Shown one piece after another: positions 1-6,487 of a stretch of 6,855 nt of DNA. Under the pieces are notes generated by a model that was given only the letters and a program-made list of their open reading frames with translations, did not search any database and was not told the origin of the DNA. The position numbers were made by a program, and so were the translations under genes. Source of the DNA: Candidatus Cloacimonadota bacterium (GTDB lineage: Bacteria; Cloacimonadota; Cloacimonadia; Cloacimonadales; TCS61); contig JAFGEH010000094.1 in assembly GCA_016931665.1 (NCBI GenBank), positions 1 through 6,855 of the forward strand, read 5' to 3'. Every line of letters begins with the position of its first letter. Positions within the stretch are counted from its first letter, which is position 1.

Positions 1-1
1 C

Positions 2-2797
2 GGTGATTTCCTGAACCTGAACGACCGCTTCTGCCAGATGGTGGGTTATTCCCGGGAAGAGATGCTCCGCCTGAATATCAGCGATATCACTCATCCCGAA
101 GACAGAGAACTTGATGAAAAGTACGTTGGCGAAGTCCTGGCAGGGAAACGGGATAGCTTTGAAATTGAAAAACGCTACCTTCATAAAAACGGCAACTCAA
201 TCTGGATCAGGCTTTATTCCAATGTGATCCGCGACAGCGAGGGGGAAGCCATTTATGCAATAGCTACTGTAGCGGATATCACGGACCGGAAAAGAACGGA
301 AGCAGAACTCAGGGAGAATGAGGAGAAACTAAGAAAGATTATTGATCTCGTTCCACATTTCATATTTGCCAAAGATGAAAACGGCCGCTTTATTCTGGTA
401 AATCAAGCTGTAGCGGATAATTACGGAACCACTGTCCCGGAGCTGCTGGGCAGCACAGATGGAGATTTCGATCCGTCGGAAACCGAGGTTGAACATTTTT
501 TGAAGGATGACCGGGAAGTTATGGCTTCCGGCCGGCGTAAATTCATTCCTGAAGAGACGATCACAGATGCTGCGGGTAATCTCCACTATCTGGAAACTAC
601 CAAGATTCCTTTCACCTATGCCGGTGGCAGGAAGGCCATCCTGGGTGTTTCCGTGGATTTCACTCAGCGCCGGAAAGTGGAACTGGCCCTGGCCAGAAGC
701 GAAGAGATCTTCCGCTCTCTATTCGAGCAATCCGTGGATGCCGTCTTCCTCTCCGACTTACAGGGCCATTTTATTGATGTTAATAACCGAGCCTATCACA
801 GTCTGGGGTTAAGCCGGGATGAACTGCTGCAGATGAACATCGAACAGGTGGAGGCTGTTTATACCACTCCGGAGGAAGTAGCGGAAAAAATCAACCGGTT
901 ACATGATGGTGAGACCCTGATGTTTGAAAGCAGGCACCGCCGAAAGGACGGGTCGCAGTTCCCGGTGGAGGTCAAGGTCGGGCTGATCAAGTATGGAGAA
1001 AGATTCCTGGTCCTGAATATCGCCCGTGATATCAGCCTCCGTAAAGAAGCAGAAAAAGCTTTGCAGGATAGTGAAAAAAGGTATCGGCAGTTGTTCGAGG
1101 CAGCAAATGTGGGTATCGGTATTTCTGATGAAGATGGTACTATTCATGATGCCAACCAGGCTCTCTGCGATATGCTCGGCTACCGGAAGGACCAGTTGCT
1201 GAACCTCAGATCCGGCATCCTCTATCATGTTCCGGAAGACCGCAATAGGATAATCAGTGCCATCCGGGAACAGGGCTATATCCTGAATTATCATACGCAG
1301 ATGAAGCGTAAAACAGGTGAAATAATCTGGGTGAATATGTCAATCCAACCCATAGAGATCCATGGTGCCAACTTCCTGCTCTCCATGATGACGGATATCA
1401 CTTTACTGAAACATGCCGAAAATGCCATCCGTGAAAGCGAAAAGAAACTCAACAACATCATCAGCCACAGTCATGAAATGTACTATATTCACAATACCGA
1501 ACATGTCCTCACTTATGTCAGCCCCCAGTCCATGGAATTGTTCGGTTACACAGAAAAGGAGATGATGATCCGCTGGACTAACCTGACTACTGATAATCCC
1601 ATCAATGAGCTGGGATTCGAAGCTACCCAACGGGCCATCGATTCGGGGATCAGGCAGCCGCCCTATCTGCTTGAACTTAAACATAAAAATGGCTCCAGGC
1701 TCTGGGTGGAGATCGACGAATCTCCCCTGAAAGACGAAAATGAAATCGTTATCGGCATGGTGGGAGCCCTGCGCGATATCAGCCGGGAGTATCTGGCCAG
1801 GCAGGCCCTGCAGGAAAGCGAAGAGAAATACCGCACTCTCTTTGAAAATGCCGGCCAGAGCATTGGCTACTATTCCCCGGAAGGCAGAGTCATCTCTCTC
1901 AATAAAGTGGCCTGTGATTATCTGAAAGGTTCTTCTCAGGAATATATCGGCAGAACACCTGCAGAGATCTTCGGGGAAGAATTAGGTCGAAAATATGAAA
2001 CCAGGATCAGAAAAGCCCTGAAACACGACAAAACTAACCATTATGAAGATCATATCATGATGCCCGGCGGCGACAGATGGTTCCTGTCCTGCTATTCCGG
2101 CATCCGGAATGCTGAAGGCAGAATGATCGGGGTGCAGATAATCTCAAGTGATATCACAGATCGTAAACAGGCGGAAAACAAAATCTCCAGTAACCTGCAG
2201 GAAAAGGAAGTAATGTTGCAGGAGATCCATCACCGGGTGAAAAACAACCTGAACATCATCGTTAGCCTGCTCCATCTGCAACAGAGCAGAATAACCACCC
2301 AGGCTCAGCTGGAAACAGCCTTCGATGACAGCATCAACCGCATCCGATCCATGGCTCTGGTCCATGAAAAACTGTATGGCTCATCGGAACTTTCTGTTAT
2401 CAATTTCAAAGAATACATTCAGGAAATGGTAAAAGATCTACTAACCGCCTATAACATGGAAAAAACCATCCAGCTGGATCTGCAGCTGACAGATGTTCTT
2501 TTAACCATTAATTACGCTATTCCCTGCGGCCTTATTCTGCAGGAGCTGATCTCCAACGCCTGCAAACACGCCTTCTGTGGTTTGGAATCAGCGCTTCTCA
2601 CCATCATTCTGCATAAAGATAGCTCGGATCAGATAGTACTATCCGTTGCGGATAACGGAAAAGGACTGCCTGCCGATCTGGATATCCATCATACCACCAG
2701 CCTTGGTCTGCAGCTGGTTGACATCCTGGTTCGGCAGATGAAGGGCAACCTGGAAATCCGGTGTGAACAGGGTACCGCCTTTCTCATAACTTTCTGA
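2..2797 (+). CDS. Multi-PAS sensor histidine kinase, HisKA_2 type (5' partial)
   Basis: Senses signals through PAS domains and passes phosphate from a His to an unseen response regulator; no receiver domain or regulator gene is visible. The frame is open from base 2 and reads PAS sequence (GDFLNLNDRFCQ) before the first in-window Met at 38, so the real start is upstream. Numbering from that Met, PAS units lie at about <1-85, 98-212, 222-337, 346-457, 466-584 and 596-706. Most end in a DIT/DIS motif and are joined by charged linkers of the 'AExALxxSEEKYR' kind, probably signalling helices. The HisKA_2 dimerisation domain starts near 720 with EIHHRVKNN; H732, before the Arg, is the likely phosphoacceptor. 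The HATPase has an N box (E836, N840), G1 DNGKG (872-876), SLGL (888-891) and terminal GTAFLITF (912-919), so the C-terminus is complete. The visible part has no membrane segment and no LOV cysteine motif. Ligands are unknown. Confidence 0.95.
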   Translation, partial: GDFLNLNDRFCQMVGYSREEMLRLNISDITHPEDRELDEKYVGEVLAGKRDSFEIEKRYLHKNGNSIWIRLYSNVIRDSEGEAIYAIATVADITDRKRTEAELRENEEKLRKIIDLVPHFIFAKDENGRFILVNQAVADNYGTTVPELLGSTDGDFDPSETEVEHFLKDDREVMASGRRKFIPEETITDAAGNLHYLETTKIPFTYAGGRKAILGVSVDFTQRRKVELALARSEEIFRSLFEQSVDAVFLSDLQGHFIDVNNRAYHSLGLSRDELLQMNIEQVEAVYTTPEEVAEKINRLHDGETLMFESRHRRKDGSQFPVEVKVGLIKYGERFLVLNIARDISLRKEAEKALQDSEKRYRQLFEAANVGIGISDEDGTIHDANQALCDMLGYRKDQLLNLRSGILYHVPEDRNRIISAIREQGYILNYHTQMKRKTGEIIWVNMSIQPIEIHGANFLLSMMTDITLLKHAENAIRESEKKLNNIISHSHEMYYIHNTEHVLTYVSPQSMELFGYTEKEMMIRWTNLTTDNPINELGFEATQRAIDSGIRQPPYLLELKHKNGSRLWVEIDESPLKDENEIVIGMVGALRDISREYLARQALQESEEKYRTLFENAGQSIGYYSPEGRVISLNKVACDYLKGSSQEYIGRTPAEIFGEELGRKYETRIRKALKHDKTNHYEDHIMMPGGDRWFLSCYSGIRNAEGRMIGVQIISSDITDRKQAENKISSNLQEKEVMLQEIHHRVKNNLNIIVSLLHLQQSRITTQAQLETAFDDSINRIRSMALVHEKLYGSSELSVINFKEYIQEMVKDLLTAYNMEKTIQLDLQLTDVLLTINYAIPCGLILQELISNACKHAFCGLESALLTIILHKDSSDQIVLSVADNGKGLPADLDIHHTTSLGLQLVDILVRQMKGNLEIRCEQGTAFLITF

Positions 2798-2863
2798 AAG
2801 ATATCTGATCCATCATTTCTCTATTTTATCTGTTTATGTCCATCTTCTTCGCCGATATTCAGA

Positions 2864-2892
2864 TTGACAAACCTCTCCCCGTGTTTTTCAAA
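2864..2892 (+). promoter_or_regulatory. Candidate promoter for the thiolase-hydrolase pair
   Basis: A perfect TTGACA at 2864-2869 is followed 17 bases later by TTCAAA (2887-2892), a poor -10 match at 3 of 6. It would give a leader of about 50 bases. A better -10-like GATAAT lies at 2918-2923 but has no -35 partner. The rest of the 149-bp gap (2798-2946) shows no terminator for the kinase gene: no strong stem followed by a T-run. The position is right for a promoter, but the assignment is weak. Confidence 0.3.
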
Positions 2893-2946
2893 GCACGCAG
2901 CGTCGGATTGGCTATAGGATAATTCGGCAATATCGCCTAATAGATT

Positions 2947-3936
2947 ATGGAAATGAAAAAAAAATACAGATGTTTCGCGTTGTTTTCGGGTGGTTTGGAC
3001 AGCATGCTGGCTGCCCGGCTGATGCAGGATCTGGGCTACGAAGTGATCCCGGTATTTTTCCGGACACCCTTCTTTGAACCGGATCAGGCCCGGCAGGCAG
3101 CAGCACATATCGGTTTCAAGCTGCTGGTAATTGATATCAGCGCTGAGCATCTGCAAATGCTGGGTAATCCCCGCTATGGGTTCGGTAAGAATTTCAATCC
3201 CTGCATTGACTGCCATGCCCTGATGTTCCACCGGGCCGGGGAAATGATGCCGGAGTATGCAGTGGATTTTCTGATCTCGGGTGAAGTGGTGGGGCAGAGG
3301 CCGATGTCCCAGCGACCGGATGCCCTCAATGCTGTTGGTAAACTCAGCGGATATAAGGATCTCCTGATCCGCCCTCTCAGCCAGAAACTGCTGCCGGATA
3401 CACTGCCCATCCGGGAAGGATGGGTCGACAAGGAGAAGATGCTCGCCATTCAGGGCAGAGGTAGAAGCCGGCAGATGGAAATGGCCCGGACCTGGGGGAT
3501 CACCAGTTACCGCCATCCGGGAGGAGGCTGTCTGCTCACCGATGTTGTATTCTCCCGGAAACTGCGGGATCTGATCAAGTACGGTCAACTGAACCTGCAA
3601 CAGGTAGAGCTGCTCAAATATGGCAGGCATTTCCGGCTGTCCGCTGGTGTAAAATTGATCGTCGGCCGGCACGAACAGGATAACGATAACCTGCAAGCCC
3701 TGGCTGAAGGTCTGGTAGTGCTGCAAACCCCTGCTCTCCCCGGTCCTCTGGCAGTAATGAATACTTCAGAGATTCCCCCAACGGCTCTCCTGCAGATGGC
3801 TGCCGGGTTGCTTCTACGCTATAATAATAAAATAATCGGCAAAGTTCAGGTTAATTACGGTATCTGGCCTCATACGGATAATATACTGTCTGCAGAGGCT
3901 TTATCCTCTGACGAAGTGGAAGAATACCGGATCTGA
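2947..3936 (+). CDS. ThiI/MnmA-like PP-loop tRNA thiolase with C-terminal NFACT-R-like domain
   Basis: Probably adenylates a tRNA uridine and replaces oxygen with sulfur in the cytoplasm; the exact position (s4U8, s2U34 or other) cannot be read from the sequence. The N-terminus carries the PP-loop SGGLDS (residues 14-19) for ATP. A CIDC motif (C86, C89) follows 'KNFNP', and a third Cys, C195, sits in GGGCLLTD. This CxxC-plus-Cys set matches thiolases that bind an Fe-S cluster. No THUMP or rhodanese domain is present. From about 200 to the end the protein resembles the NFACT-R type RNA-binding domain (YGRHFRLS 225-232, LIVGRHE 237-243). Such proteins are often labelled ThiI or 'tRNA thiouridylase' in databases. 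Start: ATG 2947 follows an in-frame TAG at 2941, and a second in-frame ATG lies at 2953. Neither has a good Shine-Dalgarno sequence. Nine A's follow the second ATG. It is the first gene of a pair with the hydrolase 14 bp downstream. Confidence 0.85.
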   Translation: MEMKKKYRCFALFSGGLDSMLAARLMQDLGYEVIPVFFRTPFFEPDQARQAAAHIGFKLLVIDISAEHLQMLGNPRYGFGKNFNPCIDCHALMFHRAGEMMPEYAVDFLISGEVVGQRPMSQRPDALNAVGKLSGYKDLLIRPLSQKLLPDTLPIREGWVDKEKMLAIQGRGRSRQMEMARTWGITSYRHPGGGCLLTDVVFSRKLRDLIKYGQLNLQQVELLKYGRHFRLSAGVKLIVGRHEQDNDNLQALAEGLVVLQTPALPGPLAVMNTSEIPPTALLQMAAGLLLRYNNKIIGKVQVNYGIWPHTDNILSAEALSSDEVEEYRI

Positions 3937-3940
3937 GCCC

Positions 3941-3945
3941 GGGAG
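3941..3945 (+). promoter_or_regulatory. Ribosome binding site of the MBL hydrolase
   Basis: GGGAG lies five bases before ATG 3951, inside the 14-bp gap after the thiolase stop (3934-3936). It fixes the hydrolase start; the ATG at 3946 is in another frame. Such a short gap suggests co-transcription and perhaps translational coupling. Confidence 0.7.
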
Positions 3946-3950
3946 ATGAA

Positions 3951-4589
3951 ATGAAATATAAGAAACTGAACGTTTTGCCCGAATTCGGGACCAACACCTA
4001 CCTGCTCTGGGATGAGCTGAGTAAAGAAGCTCTCTATATCGATTGTGCCGCTTGTCATCCGCTGCTGCTCAGTACGGTCCGCGATTTGGGCTTGACCCTG
4101 AAATATCTGGTCAACACGCATGGACATGGGGATCATATTGCCGGCAATGAGCTGGTGAAAAAGGAATTCAACCCGCTCCTGGCTATTCACCGGGAAGACG
4201 CGGACATGCTTGTTTCAGCGGAAGCCAATTTGAGTGTTTTCTGGGGAGAGCGGGTGATATCTCCCGCTGCCGATATTCTGCTGGAGGATAATGATGTTCT
4301 GAAGCTGGGCAGCCAGGAGATACTGGTGCTGCATACTCCCGGCCATTCACCGGGAAGCATCAGCCTGTTGGTGGCAGGCCTTCTCTTCAGCGGTGATACT
4401 CTGTTTAACGAAAGTGTAGGCAGAACCGATCTGCCAGGTGGGGATTTCGATCAACTGCTCCGCTCTATCAGACATAAACTCTTCAGCCTGCCCGATGAAA
4501 CACTGGTGCTGCCCGGTCATGACCGGAAAACCACTATCGGCGACGAGAAAATGGGAAATCCCTTCGTAGGCATTCTGGCAACAATCTGA
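3951..4589 (+). CDS. Metallo-beta-lactamase-fold hydrolase, glyoxalase II-like
   Basis: A soluble, probably dinuclear metal hydrolase of the glyoxalase II branch; these cleave thioesters such as S-acylglutathione, but the substrate here is unknown. The full metal-ligand set is visible: THGHGDH (H57, H59, D61, H62), H132 in HTPGHSPGS, D149 in SGDTLF and H190 in LPGHD. The block ESVGRTDLPGGD after D149 and the late TTIGDEKMGNPF motif are typical of bacterial GloB-like proteins. Its 212 residues match short single-domain members, which lack the C-terminal glutathione-binding helices of classical glyoxalase II, so glutathione is not implied. The motif after the last His is GHD rather than the common GHG, as in some persulfide dioxygenases, but THGHGDH and LPGHD otherwise fit hydrolases better. 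It follows the thiolase by 14 bp with a good ribosome site and is probably in the same operon. It faces the ligase gene tail to tail. Confidence 0.92.
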   Translation: MKYKKLNVLPEFGTNTYLLWDELSKEALYIDCAACHPLLLSTVRDLGLTLKYLVNTHGHGDHIAGNELVKKEFNPLLAIHREDADMLVSAEANLSVFWGERVISPAADILLEDNDVLKLGSQEILVLHTPGHSPGSISLLVAGLLFSGDTLFNESVGRTDLPGGDFDQLLRSIRHKLFSLPDETLVLPGHDRKTTIGDEKMGNPFVGILATI

Positions 4590-4609
4590 AGTGGGTTGAT
4601 ATTTCAGAT
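4584..4609. terminator. Candidate bidirectional hairpin between convergent genes
   Basis: ATCTGAA (4584-4590) and TTCAGAT (4603-4609) form a perfect 7-bp inverted repeat centred in the 23-bp gap between the hydrolase stop (4587-4589) and the ligase stop (4613-4615 on the - strand). In + strand RNA the stem extends to 10 bp with two G-U pairs and one A-U pair, closing a 6-base loop. On the - strand the G-U pairs become A-C mismatches, leaving a 7-bp core. No T-run follows on either side, so it is not a standard intrinsic terminator. It may instead stabilise 3' ends or work with Rho. Confidence 0.45.
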
Positions 4610-4612
4610 GGG

Positions 4613-6343
4613 CTATTGATCCGGGATATACAGATATCTTTTAATCTTCTTGGTGGGAGTTTTCTCGAATGGCTCGGTCTGTTCAATGATCCTGCTCAAA
4701 CGAGAATAAGCGGCTCTCTGTTCGTTTACTTCCTTTCTGACACTTTCCAGCAGCTGGTCAATAGCTTCCCGGGCTTGATGATCTTTCAAATGCTTTCTTT
4801 TGAATTCAACATCCAGCAACTCATAGTTCAGGTAGCAGCGTGCTATAATTTTATTATCCTCGGCATAGACAATTGATTCCAGAATATAGTCGTTTTCATT
4901 GATTTGTGCTTCAATTTCCTCTGGGTAGATATTCTCTCCACTCGGACCCAGGATCATGTTCTTCAACCTGCCTTTGATATACAGGTAACCTGATTTTTTC
5001 AGGATTCCCAGATCTCCCGTCCTGAACCAGCCATCTTCGGTCATTACTTCAGCCGTTCTCTCCGGATTATTGTAATAACCCTGCATCACGTTGTCACCTT
5101 TCACCAGGATCTCTCCTTCTCCGCTTACCGGGTCCGGATTATCGATTCTTACCTGAACTCCCGGTATAACTGGTCCTGTAGAACGGTAACGAGTTAACTT
5201 CGGTGAACAGCCGGCAATCAGAGGCGAAGTTTCGGTGAGGCCATAACCGATGGCATAAGGGAAGCCGGCATCCCGCAGGAATCTTTCCACTTCCGCCGAG
5301 AGCAGTGCCCCACCGATACCGAAGAAACGCAACTTGCCACCGAAAGATTTGAGCAGTTTCCGTCCGGCTATCCGATGCAGAAATTTCCTGAATGGCGGCA
5401 TTTTGTAATAAAAATTGAGTACAGGATTATGGGTAAAGGTGGGGTGAATCTTGGTTTTAAAAATTTTCTCGATGATCAGGGGCACGGTGAGCATCATGGT
5501 TGGTCTGATCTTCTGCATGGCCGGCAGGAGTACCCGGCTGGTAGGGGGTTTATCAAGGTAATATATGGCAGCTCCGCTCATGATGGGCAGCAGGAATCCC
5601 AGAGTATTTTCATAAGTGTGTGAGAGCGGCAGAATTGAGATCAGCCGGTCAGCCGGGCTGCAATCCTGAATAGCCAGAGTGGAGATGGTGTTGGTAATGA
5701 GATTTTTGTGAGTCAGCATCACTCCTTTGGAATGACCGGTGGTGCCCGAAGTGTAGATAATGGCAGCCAGGCTGTCTTCTTCCACTTCCGAAGGCAGGAA
5801 TCCAGCCAGTTTCAGGGCGGAATCCTTCCAGCGCGCCAATTCCCTCTCTCCTTCCCGCAACAGATTTTTCAGTTTCTCGGAATCCGTTTCCGGCGGGATC
5901 AGGCGGAAATCATCAATCAGGATCATTGTCTTCAGCTGGTCGAAGATAGCTGCTTCGATCTTGTGGAAGAGTTTCAAGGAGATGAAAATTGCCTTCGAAC
6001 CGGAATGATTGAGGATATGCTGGATCTCACTGGGATGGAAATCCGGCAGGATCGGTACGGCCACGGCACCCATACTCGTCACTGCCAGATAAGCTATACC
6101 CCAGTTGGGGCTGTTCTCGCCCAGGATGGCTACCTTGTCTCCGGTCACAATTCCCTGCTTATGCAGAAGCAGGGTTATCCCTTTGATCTCCTCACCCAGC
6201 TGCCGATAGGTGATGGGTGTAGAATCTGCCCAGGAAAGCGCAGGATGATCACTAAAAGTTTCTACACTGTGCCGGATCATGTGTCTGATGGTTTTTTTTG
6301 TTGGCTGTTCTATCTTAATCTCCCCGTAAAGCTTTTGCTTCAC
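4613..6343 (-). CDS. Long-chain fatty-acid-CoA ligase (AMP-forming)
   Basis: Activates fatty acids to acyl-AMP and then acyl-CoA, feeding lipid synthesis or beta-oxidation at the membrane face. The 576-residue product has the ANL-superfamily motifs in order: YTSGTTGHSKG (197-207, phosphate loop), GYGLTETSPL (366-375), D444 in RTGDLG (ribose contact), the hinge GRLKN (458-462), ILGPSGENIYPEEIE (464-478) and the C-terminal TPTKKIKR (562-569). In the last, K566 is the expected adenylation lysine; the usual preceding Gly is Lys, which long-chain enzymes tolerate. No signal peptide or membrane helix is evident. Start: GTG 6343. The frame stays open only to a stop at 6371, and no ATG or good Shine-Dalgarno site lies upstream. 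The next candidate is Met22, but the conserved 'TIRHMIRHSVETF' entry helix begins before it, so the GTG is preferred. Eight A's fall in codons 15-18. It is divergent from trmB and convergent with the hydrolase. Chain-length preference cannot be inferred. Confidence 0.93.
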   Translation of the reverse strand: MKQKLYGEIKIEQPTKKTIRHMIRHSVETFSDHPALSWADSTPITYRQLGEEIKGITLLLHKQGIVTGDKVAILGENSPNWGIAYLAVTSMGAVAVPILPDFHPSEIQHILNHSGSKAIFISLKLFHKIEAAIFDQLKTMILIDDFRLIPPETDSEKLKNLLREGERELARWKDSALKLAGFLPSEVEEDSLAAIIYTSGTTGHSKGVMLTHKNLITNTISTLAIQDCSPADRLISILPLSHTYENTLGFLLPIMSGAAIYYLDKPPTSRVLLPAMQKIRPTMMLTVPLIIEKIFKTKIHPTFTHNPVLNFYYKMPPFRKFLHRIAGRKLLKSFGGKLRFFGIGGALLSAEVERFLRDAGFPYAIGYGLTETSPLIAGCSPKLTRYRSTGPVIPGVQVRIDNPDPVSGEGEILVKGDNVMQGYYNNPERTAEVMTEDGWFRTGDLGILKKSGYLYIKGRLKNMILGPSGENIYPEEIEAQINENDYILESIVYAEDNKIIARCYLNYELLDVEFKRKHLKDHQAREAIDQLLESVRKEVNEQRAAYSRLSRIIEQTEPFEKTPTKKIKRYLYIPDQ

Positions 6344-6360
6344 TAAATAAGGATTGCCCG

Positions 6361-6387
6361 GCAGGTTAGCTTATTAACAGAACCTGC
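6361..6387. repeat. Inverted repeat in the ligase leader (GCAGGTT-N13-AACCTGC)
   Basis: Perfect 7-bp arms at 6361-6367 and 6381-6387 are separated by 13 bases. The right end of the repeat is 44 bp and the left end 18 bp upstream of the ligase GTG. In the ligase mRNA it could form a GC-rich hairpin just before the start; in DNA it could be an operator. CCGG flanks lie close to both arms (6358-6361 and 6391-6394), and could extend the stem with a bulge. Function is not shown. Confidence 0.5.
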
Positions 6388-6394
6388 TCTCCGG

Positions 6395-6408
6395 AACTTT
6401 GTAAAGTT
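6395..6408. repeat. Compact dyad AACTTT-GT-AAAGTT
   Basis: Two perfect 6-bp arms are separated by only two bases, giving a 14-bp near-palindrome in the middle of the divergent ligase/trmB region. Its size and AT-rich symmetry are those of a binding site for a dimeric repressor rather than an RNA hairpin, since a two-base loop is too tight. No regulator gene is visible to pair it with. Confidence 0.4.
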
Positions 6409-6425
6409 TTATCAACTGAGCCACG

Positions 6426-6447
6426 CTGTCAATTTTATTCATGACAG
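6426..6447. repeat. Inverted repeat CTGTCA-N10-TGACAG with a -35-like element
   Basis: Perfect 6-bp arms lie at 6426-6431 and 6442-6447. The left arm with the next base reads TTGACAG on the - strand, a perfect -35 hexamer facing the ligase gene (6432 down to 6427). No good -10 lies at the standard distance; TAAAAC at a 15-base spacing is the best seen. A third TGACAG occurs at 6489-6494, inside the -35-like element in front of trmB. Confidence 0.35.
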
Positions 6448-6487
6448 GATAGTTCAGGACTTGCCGGGAGCAGCTTGCGGGGAATTA

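Noticed and set aside
899..1294. Minus-strand frames inside the kinase gene
   Set aside because: They are shadows of PAS-coding sequence without motifs or start signals.
271..2160. Recurring GATATCA in the kinase gene as a possible DNA repeat or binding site
   Set aside because: Each copy encodes the DI(T/S) residues that close a PAS unit, so protein conservation explains it.
2836..2922. 28-codon ATG frame in the kinase-thiolase gap (MSIFFADIQIDK...)
   Set aside because: No Shine-Dalgarno sequence, very short, no recognisable motif, and it overlaps the candidate promoter.
2853..2935. CGATATT / AATATCG inverted repeat in the kinase-thiolase gap
   Set aside because: The 7-bp AT-rich arms are 69 bases apart and have no supporting structure, so chance is the simplest explanation.
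2821..3726. 301-codon open frame on the - strand opposite the thiolase gene
   Set aside because: It is almost wholly antisense to a gene with clear PP-loop, CxxC and RNA-binding motifs. Its own translation shows no recognisable family, and it starts without a ribosome site. Only its last 42 codons lie in non-coding DNA.
5708..6346. 212-codon open frame on the + strand opposite the ligase gene
   Set aside because: It is a mirror of well-conserved ligase codons, including the phosphate-loop region, with no domain signature of its own.
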